A DNA stretch of 64,000 nt from Ciona savignyi (taxonomy: Eukaryota; Chordata; Ascidiacea; Phlebobranchia; Cionidae): NCBI GenBank assembly GCA_000149265.1, contig CH002336.1, positions 232,368 through 296,367 of the forward strand. Reading direction: 5' to 3'. Positions within the stretch are counted from its first letter, which is position 1; each line of letters starts with the position of its first letter. A model generated the notes under the pieces. It made no database searches. It saw only the letters and a list, made by a program, of their open reading frames with translations, and was not told the DNA's origin. Positions 44,603 through 54,112 of this stretch are shown here, piece by piece. The position numbers were made by a program, and so were the translations under genes.

Positions 44603-46415
44603 ATGTGTGATATTGACCCTAAAGTGGTGGAAATGTCTAAAAAGTTCAGATTTCGAAGAGAAAAAACGACAGCTGCATTTACAGGTTTGTTGTTCTCTAT
44701 CTGAGGGTTCGGCAATCTTTATGTTGTCACGTGTTTTATTTCAAGACCGATCTTTCAGTATTAGTTAAGTTTACAATCATTTAATTTGAACCATGGTTCA
44801 GTTAATAGTTCTTACTTCTAATGTATGTTTTCAATATGGACTGTACAAACCGGTAATCGTTTTTTTCCCGTTTCTGTGTCATAAGTTGATTTACTTGCCA
44901 TTTTTTATAGCCTACTGGGGCAAAAAATAAATAAACTAAACTAATAAGATTACAATAGCCTTCTGTAAAAGATGGCAGATGAGTTTAAGTTGCAATTGAC
45001 ATTTCCAACATATGCCCACATATTTTGTGACATAGCCTAGTTTAAATCACAACCACCATATCCATTTCTACAGCCAAAATCGTGGGCCATACTATTGTGG
45101 TTGATGAAGAATTTAATGATATAACTGCAGAAGAGTTAGCAGAAAAACTTCCTGATCACAGTCCCAGATATCCTTTGATTACATGTGCACCAACTATATT
45201 TATATTTAAAGGCCTTGTGTGATTTAAAATATCACTGGGATAGGATATTCATGTTTATCCCCGTAAATGGGAAAACCAAGGGGGTTAACACACTGGCAAT
45301 CGTCAGATCACCTCGCGTCCACCGTCGGGTTATCGAAGCGTTTCTTTAGTTTGGTAGAACCCATTAGTACACTGGGTTCAGGTAATGTCCGTAAAGTGCC
45401 TTGTCCAAAGACACAACCGACTAGCTGGCGACCAGTTTCGCACCTGCAACCTTTCGATTGAAAGGCGACGCACTTAACCACCAGACTAACCGACAGGACA
45501 CTAGAAATTGCATTAAAGTGCTGTCCACTCGACGAGTACTGCATCTTACCACTGTCACCTGTGTGGTGTTGTTGTCTCATGACATTCAGTTAGTCGTAAT
45601 TTGGACATTTTTTAAATGGAAAAATTATTAATGGCTAACGTTGTTTTAGCTAAGATTTAACTGTATTGGAAAGGGACAAAACAATTTATATACGAATATG
45701 CAAGCGTGTGGCCGAAACACTTAACAGCAGTTAAACATATGTGATGTACTGGCATGTACAAAAGCACCCAGATGGCCGAACCTCACACCCTATTTGTTTT
45801 CTCCACTACTCTCCTGAAGGTTGTCAAATCGATATGAAAATGAAGTTTGATGAAAGCAGAAATGAAGTAGTGAAAGCTCTGGGGTGTACTAAGGTGACGT
45901 ACCTCATTTTTACTTTTGGTGTGTTGTATGTGGCAAAGTTTGTGTTAATTCGCAATGTTTGGATGGCGTTACCACATGAAAACGCGTGTTTATGCGTAAA
46001 GGCTGACCAATTAGTGGTTAGTGCAAATCTTCCAGTAATAAGTCAAAGCAACGGGTATTTAAGCACCTTTCTAAGAACACCGCAATTATTTACCCCCATT
46101 AGATGAATTACCCTAACTCAGGAGTTGGCAACCTGCAGCCTTTTATAAGGCTGTTCTAGTGCTTAAACAAGTTTAATACGGTGATACCCATAAATAAGTA
46201 AAACAAACATAAAAACGCTAGAGTCTTTGGCTCACACAGTGTTGTTTTTCTTTTATTGCAAAAAATATTATTATTTATGCAGCTCCCAGTGATTAAGTGT
46301 AAAGGTTGTCGTCACCCAAATAACTCACCAACCCCTATCTCAGGTGTTTGCCTTGCGAGATAAAGAAACACTCACAGAAGATTGGTTGAATGCACAACTC
46401 TCTGCCTTACCATAG
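44603..46415 (+). CDS. GMF: Glia maturation factor, copy 3 (most canonical N-terminus)
   Basis: Exons 44603-44684, 45074-45167, 45737-45893 and 46344-46415 (TAG), 134 residues. The N-terminus MCDIDPKVVEMSKKFRFRRE is the closest of the four to the family pattern (CD...KFRFRKE), so this copy best represents the ancestral gene. The rest reads VVVDEEFNDITAEELAEKLP, YVMYWHVQKHPDGRTSHPIC, then VFALRDKETLTEDWL. Intron 2 is AT-AC and carries the shared SINE. AG lies directly before GAAACTAAAATG, a possible trans-splice acceptor. Downstream lies the minus-strand MEX3-like/CAP cassette. Confidence 0.9.
45168..45736 (+). other. U12-type AT-AC intron of GMF-3
   Basis: Donor ATATCCTTTG, acceptor region ACACTTAACAGCAGTTAAAC. 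It includes the minus-strand SINE 45238-45497. Confidence 0.85.
45238..45497 (-). mobile_element. SINE in the U12 intron of GMF-3
   Basis: Same insertion point and orientation as in GMF-2 and GMF-4. Confidence 0.85.
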
Positions 46416-46965
46416 TGTGGATCCACCCTGCTACCATTATATCTGCTTTATTTAGACCAAATATAGATTCATACGAAATTTTGCAATAGGGTATATATGC
46501 TATGTTTTATTGAACGTTTTGCGCCACTTCTTTGATCTTTTATTTTGCCTTTGTAAGTGTTGCACTTGAAACTTTTTAGTGGAATTTCATTTTTGGGGTT
46601 TTTTCTTTTTCCACCGTGGCCCACAATATCCGGGCCACCCCTTCTCTTAAAGCAGACTACCCCATTGCACGGGTCGCTTTACCGCACACTTTTCTTCGAG
46701 GCTTAATGTATTATTTATTGCATAATTCTATCATATTTTGTTGATTTTGTAGTTTAAAATTGTCACAATACCTGCAAAGGGAATATTTAAAAATGCTTTA
46801 ATATCTTAATCTAAGTTATCTTTTTAACTGCATTATAAATTTTAGTAATATGGTATCAATATACAATAAAAATAATACAACTGGTCCAATATCTATGATC
46901 CACAACACAAGGCATTACAGAGCACAAAATCCGTTAACTTTTTTATCAAATAATATCGTTTTCTT
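46416..46965 (+). other. 3' flank of GMF-3
   Basis: Colinear with other GMF flanks, with the LINE-like fragment TTTTTCCACCGTGGCCCAC at 46605. The homology ends near 46960, where the MEX3/CAP cassette begins. No gene. Confidence 0.6.
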
Positions 46966-47015
46966 CTTTTAGTATAAGTAACCAGTAAGTAACCATGTCC
47001 TTTATTATAAGTGTG

Positions 47016-47402
47016 TCACGATGGAAAGAGGCCACAATGAAAATAATGGGACAAAATTTTAGGTAGCCTACTATCAATAACAACCAGTAATATAAAAGCC
47101 CAACACGTCTCAATATGGAGACAGTTATTCTTGAATTCGTCGTCGATGTTCTGTTGTTGGGTGCCGGTTCTCGTGAAGCTACATGTCTTGATTCCCGCTT
47201 TTGCTTTCTCTATCTCGGGAAAACCTGCGACTTCGAAAACTGGCTCTTTATCGCGGCTCGGTGTCACTATGAACGTTTGGGTCTTCTGCTGGATTTGTTT
47301 GGTGGTCGTCCCCTTGGACCCCACCACAAACCACACGACTCCGAAGAGGACTCGCACTTCCCGGGTCAAGAATTCTTCCGGTGGAGCGATTTGAAACGAC
47401 AT
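47016..47402 (-). pseudogene. MEX3-like KH-domain fragment, copy A
   Basis: A 128-codon frame from the ATG at 47402 whose residues 14-75 match the second KH domain of MEX3 RNA-binding proteins: VVWFVVGSKGTTTKQIQQKT with the GxxG loop as GSKG, then [12 protein letters not shown], and DDEFKNN beyond it. MEX3 proteins have two KH domains and usually a RING finger and bind RNA to repress translation. Here there is only one KH domain without introns, so it is probably a retrocopy fragment or truncated paralogue. It is open, so a short product cannot be excluded. Confidence 0.7.
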
Positions 47403-47882
47403 CTTACTTTTGACACCAGCATGTAGTGTTCAACACACGTTAGTTAATACACCCTTTATTATAAGTTTGTAGATAAAAAGTGACCGACAAAAGAGATGCC
47501 CTATATAGCCGGGTTTACATATAAAATTTTTAAATATTACTACATATTTAAAATAAAAATTATATTTCCGCCTATACGTCCAATCTTTCGTTAAAGGTCC
47601 TTCTTAGTGTTTTCATCGTGGAAACAAAACATAAACTAAACGTTATGATATTACTAAACTTTGTTTACAGCGTGAACACGGGAGTTCATGCATTAAAGAA
47701 ATAATAATTATACTGAAGCGGCAGCTTCTTTATTAGCAATAACACACCATGAAAAAAATCTCGTTACACATACCCAAAGCGACGGGCACAAAAAGCGCTT
47801 GAAAAAGGCAATGCGTAATGACGTCACACATTATGTGAAATAGATGATGGGAGGTCGCTACAATACACAAATAATCGCTTGA

Positions 47883-48578
47883 TTATAGCAGGACATTTAT
47901 AACGATCGGTATAAGTAGTAAAAATAAACTTCGGGGAAAAGGAACAGTTTCAGAACCGCAGGTTGGCGGGGTGGAAGGAGTGGGAGAAACGGTCTTTGTC
48001 AAGAGAGAAGGAGGAGAATGGGGCATTGTGACGGTGTGTCGAGGAAATGCGCAGAGGTTGTTCTCACAGATGAAGTTGTTGGAGCAGTTAGAACACGGGG
48101 TGCCTTTCAAGTAATACTTCCCAAAACTTTGATTACTTGGACTCAACAAGCACAAGTATTGGCTTGAGGTTCCTGTTTGACAGTGACTAACTCCTGCACA
48201 ACCAATGGAAGTAGAAAGAGCATTTATCAGACTCGTGTAGTAACTACAAAACATATTTATGCAATGGTTATCAACGTGATTGTAATTTATTTCTCTACCA
48301 AGAAAATATCTCACCGCAGAAGGCCATTGAATCGCCCCATCCTCTAGAAGAATTACTACAGAAATCCCGTTTAATCGTCCACTTAATGTGAAGTTGTTTA
48401 TAGTTTGTGGAGTTTTACAATCTTTTGCTATTTCTACTGACAAGTTGGTAAGGTTGTGGTCCCAGTACAGCCTGTGTACGTTGCTTCCTGCTAGTCTTGA
48501 TCTTGCCGTGTTAGTCAAGTTTAATATTTCTATTTGTTCTTGTATTGATGGTATAACAATAGTCTTTTGATGCGACAT
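47883..48578 (-). CDS. CAP-superfamily (SCP/CRISP-like) protein, copy A
   Basis: 231 codons, intronless. CAP features: QEQIEILNLTNTARSRLAG, WDHNLTNLSVEIAKDC, CSYYTSLINALSTSIGCAG, YLCLLSPSNQSFGKYYLKG, then a Cys-rich hinge PCSNCSNNFICENNLC. A Ser/Thr/Pro stalk and a hydrophobic end (LFLLLIPIVINVLL) suggest a GPI signal or membrane anchor. The two His of the CAP cleft are replaced (Thr in NLTN, Tyr in SYYT). Upstream, an ATG at 48680 opens a signal-peptide-like stretch (MFYLVVFIIIISSVFA) in the same frame, but a TAA at about 48606 separates it from the CAP part. The gene may therefore be dead, or may use the internal ATG and lose secretion. Confidence 0.75.
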   Translation of the reverse strand: MSHQKTIVIPSIQEQIEILNLTNTARSRLAGSNVHRLYWDHNLTNLSVEIAKDCKTPQTINNFTLSGRLNGISVVILLEDGAIQWPSAVRYFLGREINYNHVDNHCINMFCSYYTSLINALSTSIGCAGVSHCQTGTSSQYLCLLSPSNQSFGKYYLKGTPCSNCSNNFICENNLCAFPRHTVTMPHSPPSLLTKTVSPTPSTPPTCGSETVPFPRSLFLLLIPIVINVLL

Positions 48579-48680
48579 AAATCGTCTATGACGTTACAAA
48601 TCTTCCGTAAGGGAGTTTTTTTGCGGGATGCTCGCGAATACTGAAGATATGATGATGATAAAAACTACAAGATAGAACAT
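48579..48680 (-). pseudogene. Signal-peptide segment separated from CAP copy A by a stop
   Basis: ATG at 48680, then MFYLVVFIIIISSVFASIPQ, then a stop 25 codons on. It is in frame with the CAP domain. The corresponding segment before copy B lacks the stop but is shifted by one base. Confidence 0.6.
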
Positions 48681-48885
48681 GTTTCTAAATACTTGCTTGC
48701 TAGTGAATACAACAACAGTATACTACAAACTGCGCCTTTGCAAACCGTACGTAAACATGAACTGAATAATGATAAAATACCCGGAATAAAAAAGTCATGA
48801 TTCACTCTCGTTTAAACGTTATTCAACTCCGGAAATGAATATTGTTGTAATATTTTGTATAGCTGTTATTTTATTTTTGTCCGGC

Positions 48886-49170
48886 CCGTTGGTCTATTCT
48901 AACGTTTAAGTGCGTCGCCTTTCAATCGAAAGGTTGCAGGTGCAAAACTGGTCGCTAGCTGGTCGATTGTGTCCTTGGGCAAGGCACTTTACGGACATTG
49001 CCTAAAACCAGCGGATTAATGGGTTCTACCAAATTGAAGGAACGTGTCTATCATATACAACACACTGCAATAGCTCCGGTAACCCGACGATTGCCCGTGT
49101 GTTAAACCCCTTGGTTTTCCCATTCACGGGGATAAAGATGAATATCATATCCCTCCTATATCCTTTATAT
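48886..49170 (+). mobile_element. SINE inserted beside CAP copy A
   Basis: Full plus-strand copy (GTGCGTCGCCTTTCAATCG to GGGATAAAGATGAATATCAT). At the matching site in the second cassette (about 62480) it is absent. Confidence 0.85.
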
Positions 49171-49219
49171 CGACCAACTGTAGTGTAGGAAACGTCAACG
49201 AAGGTAAGTTATAACATTT

Positions 49220-50157
49220 TCGCCTAAATCCAGTGAATTCATTGGTTCCACTTATTAGGATCGTTTTAATAATACACAACACACTTCAATATCGCAGGTA
49301 ACCCGACGGAAAGCGTGGGATGATTTGACTATTGTTCGTGTACAGGCCCTTGCAGTTTTCCATTCACGTGAATATCCTATCTTATCGCCAAACAGATACA
49401 CGATCAAAGGTCATAAAAAATATAAAATATTGCGTAATTGTTTATCAGGCAAAAATTTTAGGATAGGTTATTCATGATTTATCGCCGTGAATGTAAAAAT
49501 GCGTGGATATCTATCCGACCGAAGAGCTTGGCGGATGCGTTGCCTTTTTGTCGCTTACGACTGAGGATACAGCCCACGATAACCTCAACAAGCAATAATG
49601 AATTGGCTAAACTTTACGTCGAAACAGCAATGGTATATGAGGCAGATTACAATCTTGTAGTTTAAAGTGTGGTCCCTAAAGGAAATTAAATACAAAGTAA
49701 GCCATTTAAATTAAATTAACTTTTGATTAATTCCTCATGTTTATTAAAGATAATCTCGATTATCGCGATACCTGATCCGCAATTATCGATACTATTATTA
49801 TTACTATAGATAAGTATCGTTACAGCCGTACTTATAATTGATATTTCTATGAAAGATCTGTATTTTGTATTTGGTCTAAGGGGAAACCCCTATACATCAC
49901 AGATATAAACAGGATTTGTATTTACATGTTTTATTGTTTATACCGCAGATAGTCAGCTTAAAAGCTCAAAGGTCTAGATATAATAATGTTTTGTTTTAAT
50001 TCATTTACAAATTTTACTTTTCGTATATACATTTTCGTTGGGAAAAAATTTCATTTAAAAAAAACCATTCAAAAAAGTTGTTAAAACAGGGTGCCTCTCT
50101 AAACCCGTATGGAAAGTACGTCATTTTTCGAAACTGTAGGATGGGATATTCCCGTTT
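49220..50157. other. Spacer downstream of the first MEX3/CAP cassette
   Basis: 49226-49390 is an old SINE fragment (TACACAACACACTTCAATATC) also at 62540-62705. 49460-49680 is colinear with 62770-63000 plus 63443-63480 and contains the empty site for the MITE at 63006. The rest is AT-rich without genes. Confidence 0.6.
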
Positions 50158-50565
50158 ATCCCCATGAATAGCCGAAAGGTGGCCGAGAGAAACCAGCCGC
50201 TGTAAGCAACAAGTCGGTTGTGTCCTTAGATAAACCTTGTGAAGACTTTAACGGCAGTTGCTTGAACCTGGTCCAAATTATGCCGTCTCGAAAATACATT
50301 TGTCGACAGTGAATAAAAGATTTGCGGTTCCTGAAAAAGTTTTGTCGATTGGAAAAATAGTTTTGTCTATTGGCTGCAAAAAATTGCAGTTCGGCGAAGT
50401 AGTTTTGCCGATTAGCTACAAAAAAAGATTTGCGGATCGGCAAAATAGTTTTGTCGATTTGCAAAAGAGTTTTGCCGATTGGCTACAAAAAAAGATTTCC
50501 GGATCGGCGAAATAGTTTTGTCGATTTGAAAATATTTTTGTCGATTGTAAAATATTTTTGCGGAC
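50158..50565 (+). repeat. TTTTGTCGATTG minisatellite block, copy 4
   Basis: Near-identical to 35025-35430. Confidence 0.85.
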
Positions 50566-50742
50566 TGATATAAGGTTCAGGATTTCTCTTATGGCCACCG
50601 TAGATAATCAAGTCTTGGCTTAGCCCTAGATCAAGCCTGATAGCTGCTCAACTCAGTTCATAAAATGCTTGCGAGCGATACGCTCAGGTGCGTTCCCGCG
50701 CGAACTACACGAAGCGAGACAAAATGAAACGAGTGTGTAAAC

Positions 50743-51304
50743 CATTGGTTCTTAACCGGGGGGAGGGGCACGTCTCCCCAGGGGGGCGTACAGAAATTTT
50801 ACGGGGGCGCGAGCCTTAATCAATTTACAACACATTTTTTTATTAATTTGTGAATATGAGCTTTGCGAACAAAACTAAACTTTTGCTGCACATGTTTTTT
50901 TTGTTTTTTTCTAGATCAAAAGTTCATTAGGTCAGTTGTGTTACAAAATTTAAAAATATTTTTTACATCAATGTATAAAAGAATACGGTTCTTTTTTCCC
51001 TGGAAAACATAGAAAGCACAGCATTGAAACGCTAACCTGTCATTATCCTGCTTCACGAACTAAGTATGATGTCATAAAATAGCAGAAATACCAATTGTGC
51101 TGCTGTATTTTGTTACGACGCAGTAGCACTAGCAAATCTACACTGCCGAATTAACTGTGTTATGGATTAAGGCAACTATCAGTGAGTTTTTAAAGCAGTA
51201 TAGCGGTATATCCGTAATCAAAAATTAAATTTTGAAAGGTGGGGGCGTAAACTGACATTTATCGCGCAAGGGAGGCGCGGTACCAAAAAGGTTAAGAACC
51301 ACTG
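50743..51304. mobile_element. hAT-like MITE (family a), unit 4
   Basis: 562 bp, duplication GTGTAAAC at 50735-50742 and 51305-51312. It is the orthologous insertion of 35599-36180. Confidence 0.9.
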
Positions 51305-51551
51305 GTGTAAACGGTAAAATAAAACATACAACGAGAGTTAATTCGTTTCCCTTCGGCTTTCGAGACGGAAGAAACCTTTCGAGACGGAGTCTTAATAGCT
51401 GGGAAGATTCAGGCCACACCTGGTGCCAGCAAAGGCGCAAATACACGCTTGATTGAAAGCGTACGGTTATGATATGTTGCGTTAGAAACTGCCATGTAGA
51501 TACTAGATTTTGTTTAATTTTGCACTAGATAAGCATAAAATTATTAAATGC

Positions 51552-52775
51552 CACCGTAATATTGCATGTGGGCCTATTTTGCAGTTATAGAGTGACAACA
51601 CGTTCGTTCAATTAGTGTTCATTCCGCGAATGTAACGTTTTCGGCCTATTCTGTTTACACAATATTGAATGTGGGCCTATTTTGCAGCTATAGAGTGACA
51701 ACATGTTCGTTCAATTAGTTTTCATTCGGCGAATGTATCAACGTTTCCGGCCTATCTTGTTTACGCAATATTACATGTAGGCCTATTTTGCAGCTATAGA
51801 GTAACAACATGTTCGTTTATTTAGCATTAGTATTTATTCGGAAAATGTAACGTTTTCGGCGTATTTTGTTTACGCAATATTCCATGTAGGGCCTATTTTG
51901 CAGCTATAGAGTGACAGCATGTTCGTTTAATTAGCATTAGTATTTATTCAGAAAATGTAACGATTTCGGCGTATTCTGTTTACGCAATGTTGCATGGAGA
52001 GCCCATTTTGCAGCTATAGCAGCGGTTCTCAAACTTTTAAAAAAAAAATTACGCAACGGTTCCCTAGCAATTTTTTAAATGACTCTCGGTCCTCTCGAAA
52101 AATAGGGAAGTAAAACGAAAAATTTGGCAACGTTAAAATTCTAAAACAAAACATATTAACCCGGATGCATGGCTTAAAGGGAAAACGAGACGCCTTTGAC
52201 CTTGGTATTTTTTTAAATGTTTACTCCTACTATAATACAGGAGTGTCACTATTTCCTACTATTTATTGTAGGACTTCTGCAGTCTCATATAGGCTTGGTT
52301 GGGTACTTTTGAATTGCACTTATGTGACATCAAATAGCTTCTTGTGATGTCATAAATGCCTATGTAGCCTGTAAGTATAAGCTTTCATGACAAGCTGTGT
52401 TTGTTAATTGATTGGAAGAAAAATTGCATGAAAACTTAATTTTACACATTTTTTTTTTCTTAAGAAGCGTCGTTTTAATTTTTTGGAAGGTGTTTCGCGG
52501 TCCCAGAAAATTGTCTCGCGGACCTTAAAAGACCGCGGACCCCAGTTTGAGAAGCGCTGAGCTATAGAGTGACAACATGTTCGTTTATTTAGCATTAGTA
52601 TTTATTCAGAAAATGTAACGTTTTCGGCGTATTCTGTTTACGCAATATTGCATGTAGGGCCTATTTTGCAGCTATAGAGTGACAACATGTTTGTTTGTTT
52701 GTTTGTTTAGCATTAGTATTTATTCGGAAAATGTAACTTTTTCGGCGTATTCTGTTTACGCAATATTGCATGTAG
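51552..52775 (+). repeat. ~110-bp satellite array, unit 4, split by a MITE
   Basis: Five units before and two after the family-b MITE. The last unit has a local expansion TTTGTTTGTTTGTTTG at 52689-52707. Confidence 0.92.
52020..52559. mobile_element. hAT-like MITE (family b), unit 4
   Basis: 540 bp, AGCTATAG duplication at 52012-52019 and 52560-52567. It is orthologous to 37379-37923. Confidence 0.93.
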
Positions 52776-52954
52776 GCCTATTTATTGCATACACATTATT
52801 GCATATACGGCTATAACAATATTGCATTGCCGAATGAACACTAATGCTAATTAAACGAACAGGCTTAATGTTTTAAGAATTTGCTTTTTTATTTGAAGAT
52901 AATTAAGAAGAAAAAGAAACTTCATAGTAAGTCAACTGTTGTGGTTTTGGGCGC

Positions 52955-53345
52955 AGTGATTGCCTGGCCGAGTAGCGTAGTGGGATAGGGAATTGCCTTT
53001 CAGATGAAGGGTTGTAGGTTCAACACCAGGCGCTAGCTAATCGGTTGTGTTTCTAGACATGTCAATTAACGGACATTGCCTGAACCCATTGAGCTAATAG
53101 GTTCTAATAAATTGAAGTACCATCTGAACGAAATATCATGTTTATCCCAATAAACTGGCAATCAACAGATCACCTTGCGCCCACTGTCGAGTTAACGGAG
53201 CTATTGTAGTGTGCTATATATGATTCATACTTTCCTTTAATCTGTTTAAGTGCCTTGCCCAAGGATCGACTTGGCGAGCAGTTTCGAACCTACAACCTTT
53301 TCGCTGAAAGGCACCGCACTAAACCACCACACTAATCGGGTTCTA
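52955..53345. mobile_element. Inverted SINE pair, unit 4
   Basis: Same pair as in unit 2, but with an intact empty site TGGGATAGGGAATTGCC where unit 2 has the family-c MITE. Confidence 0.8.
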
Positions 53346-53714
53346 CCATTTGTCGACAAAATAAACATAAAGTATATAAGGACTTTACATTAATATTATA
53401 TTTACCAATTTCCATTTTCATTATGTAAGTCAAATCATTATCTCCAAATTCGCACTATATGCTTAAATTTATTTTAGTAAATACAATATAATGTTATCTA
53501 TGATACTCGAACTGATTAACTAAATGCCGCCAAACTAAAAAATATAATAAGAAACTTGTCTGATCCCTTTTCTATTGCCAACACGTAGTGCTCCTTTTTC
53601 ACATTCCTACATAAGTATTAATCCAATGCATTAGTGTTATGCAATTTGTGTGTTAAAATGAGAATAGTTATTGTAAATATGCCCCGGTAAGTGTGCTTGA
53701 AACTGATAGTGTCA

Positions 53715-54070
53715 TATGACATTAGTGGAATTTCATTTTAGAGTTTTTTTCTTTTTCCACTTTGGTCCACGCTTTCGGGCCACACCTTCTCCTAAAGCCG
53801 GCTCCCCCACTGTACTGGTCGCGTTTTACCGGACACTCTTCTACAGGGCTCTATGTCGTTTTGATCCTAATTAAATTTTGGTCGCTTAATATTGTTCTTT
53901 CGCATAGGTTTGGCGGCCGCGTCCACTATATTTATTAAATTATATCTCTTTTTTAATGACGTGTTTTAACGACTGTTCGTTTTGCCGTCTTTTCCCATTC
54001 CTGTATCGTGATTAATTTGTTTGCCATTTTTAAAAACTGGGGCAAAAAATGAATAAACTAAAACTAAACT
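53715..54070 (+). mobile_element. Non-LTR retroposon 3' end, unit 4
   Basis: Paralogue of 39380-39720, slightly longer (includes TTTTGCCGTCTTTTCCCATTC and CTGTATCGTGATTAATTTG). Confidence 0.65.
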
Positions 54071-54112
54071 TAACACAACTATTTCATGTATTGCTATGTA
54101 CAGAATTTAGAA

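Noticed and set aside
48388-48570. Plus-strand ORFs opposite the CAP genes (also 62004-62207)
   Set aside because: Shadows of the minus-strand CAP frame, without similarity of their own.
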